Origin: Breznakibacter sp047600785
Lineage (GTDB): Bacteria; Bacteroidota; Bacteroidia; Bacteroidales; Marinilabiliaceae
Reading direction: 5' to 3'
DNA: 64,000 nt
Assembly (NCBI GenBank): GCA_047600785.1
Contig: JASGKH010000002.1
Span: forward strand, 496,001 to 560,000
A model generated the notes under the pieces. The model was given only the letters and a program-made list of their open reading frames with translations, made no database searches and had not been told where the DNA came from. Numbering within the stretch: position 1 is the first letter of the stretch; each line of letters opens with the position of its first letter. Position numbers and translations under genes: made by a program. This document shows positions 63,260 to 64,000 of the stretch, piece after piece.

Positions 63260-64000
63260 ATGGAAAAGATGAAAATTGGATTGATTGGTTTTGGCCGTAC
63301 GGGCAAAGCTGTGGCGAACATTATCCTGCAACATCGGGAGTTCGCGTTGGAATGGGTAGTACGTCGTAAAACCCTGCTTGATTATCGTTCCATCCCCGAG
63401 TTTTTAGGTGTTGAATCCGAGGACAATGGACTTATCTACTCCAAAGAAACCATTTCATGTGCCGATTTACTGGATCAACACCCGGTGGAGTGTATCATCG
63501 ACTTTTCGTCGGCAGAAGGCATCCGTTATTACGGCGAAGAGGCTGCCAGACGTGGGGTGAAGATTGTATCGGCCATTTCGCACTATGAACCCGGCGAAAT
63601 AGAACTGTTGAAACGGTTGTCGGAAACGGCCACCGTGTTTTGGTCACCCAATATCACTTTGGGCATTAACTTTTTATTGCTGGCATCGAAATACCTCAAA
63701 AAAATCGCCCCGTTTGCCGATATCGAAATCGTGGAGGAACATTTCAAGCAAAAGGAAGGGGTTTCGGGCACGGCGCTTAAAATCGCCCAAGAACTCAATG
63801 TCGGTAAATCGGAGATCAATTCCATCCGCGCCGGGGGCATTGTGGGCAAGCACGAGCTTATATTTGGATTTCCATACCAAACGGTACGGTTGATCCACGA
63901 ATCCATTTCGCGCGAGGCGTTTGGCAATGGTGTGGTTTTTGTGGCGCAGAATTTAGCGGATAAGGGCCCTGGTTTTTACAATTTTGAAGATTTGCTGATC
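63260..64000 (+). CDS. DapB-like NAD(P)-dependent reductase, truncated by the window end
   Basis: The first 247 residues are seen, open to the window end. IGLIGFGRTGKAV is the Rossmann loop, and CIIDFSSAEGIRYY and SPNITLGINFLL are typical of dihydrodipicolinate reductase. The family motif (E-H-H near KxDAPSGTA) is here VEEHFKQKEGVSGTALKIA, so the second His of the catalytic pair and the DAPSG text are altered. HELIFGFPYQTVRLIHES matches the C-terminal part. It may be a genuine but divergent DapB or a paralogue with another substrate. Confidence 0.8.
   Translation, partial: MEKMKIGLIGFGRTGKAVANIILQHREFALEWVVRRKTLLDYRSIPEFLGVESEDNGLIYSKETISCADLLDQHPVECIIDFSSAEGIRYYGEEAARRGVKIVSAISHYEPGEIELLKRLSETATVFWSPNITLGINFLLLASKYLKKIAPFADIEIVEEHFKQKEGVSGTALKIAQELNVGKSEINSIRAGGIVGKHELIFGFPYQTVRLIHESISREAFGNGVVFVAQNLADKGPGFYNFEDLLI

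Noticed and set aside
1..64000. CRISPR arrays, complete insertion sequences, prophage genes
   Set aside because: No regularly spaced direct repeats, transposase or integrase frames, or phage structural genes were found; only the two 285-bp repeats and the CE elements recur.

Overview
The window reads as a Bacteroidota chromosome, most likely a pectin-degrading member of Bacteroidales/Marinilabiliales. Supporting signs are a SusC/SusD pair, a hybrid two-component regulator that fuses beta-propeller, histidine kinase, receiver and AraC parts, type IX secretion tails, DUF4421/DUF6268-type proteins and a Bacteroidota-style TTTG/TAnnTTTG promoter. Species cannot be fixed from sequence alone.

Region 1 (about 1-16.6 kb) is an AT-rich accessory island. 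Every gene in it lies on the minus strand: a GNAT remnant, a TlpA-like thioredoxin lipoprotein-type gene, an HTH-RecQ/phosphoribosyltransferase-DprA operon, an AraC-led operon (acetyltransferase, hydrolase, cyclophilin-like lipoprotein, alcohol dehydrogenase), a Crp/ferredoxin/flavodoxin-fold/DUF4405 redox module, a TPR protein and an SDR protein. Between the transcription units sit imperfect long inverted repeats, labelled CE1-CE7 here. The clearest have GTTAGCG/CGCTAAC-type ends and an inner paired arm. The layout resembles an integron gene-cassette array with attC-like sites, but no integrase lies in the window. Two ~285-bp direct repeats (5856-6140 and 15805-16090) bracket about 9.7 kb of it. 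The right edge is a broken methyltransferase gene.

Region 2 (16.6-36.4 kb) is mixed and partly decayed: an anaerobic sulfatase maturase, surface proteins, an AraC regulator, a LytS/LytTR sensor pair next to the relic of a TolC-MFP-RND efflux operon, a HicB-like remnant, a lipid A/LPS group (two kinase-like genes, both frameshifted, around an outer membrane phospholipase A), and an intact TetR-TolC-MFP-RND efflux operon with matching palindromes upstream of tetR and tolC. tRNA-Trp and tRNA-Ser with a terminator close the region.

Region 3 (36.5-64 kb) is a pectin/galacturonate utilisation locus. A hybrid regulator is divergent from susC/susD; then come GH105, GH28, PL9, PL1 and GH140 enzymes, followed by uxaC, kdgK, KDPG aldolase, gnd and a hexuronate-type MFS permease, and a LacI-family regulator. 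The enzymes would cut homogalacturonan and rhamnogalacturonan outside or in the periplasm. Galacturonate would enter by the permease and be catabolised to pyruvate and glyceraldehyde-3-phosphate, with tagaturonate reductase and altronate dehydratase missing from the window. A shared 10-base core, CAAACGATTG, upstream of susC/HTCS and upstream of uxaC is a candidate LacI operator. The window ends inside a DapB-like gene.

Several genes carry single-base frameshifts (GH105, both LPS kinase-like genes, the HTCS AraC domain), so either the locus is decaying or the assembly holds indel errors; read-level checking matters before calling them pseudogenes.
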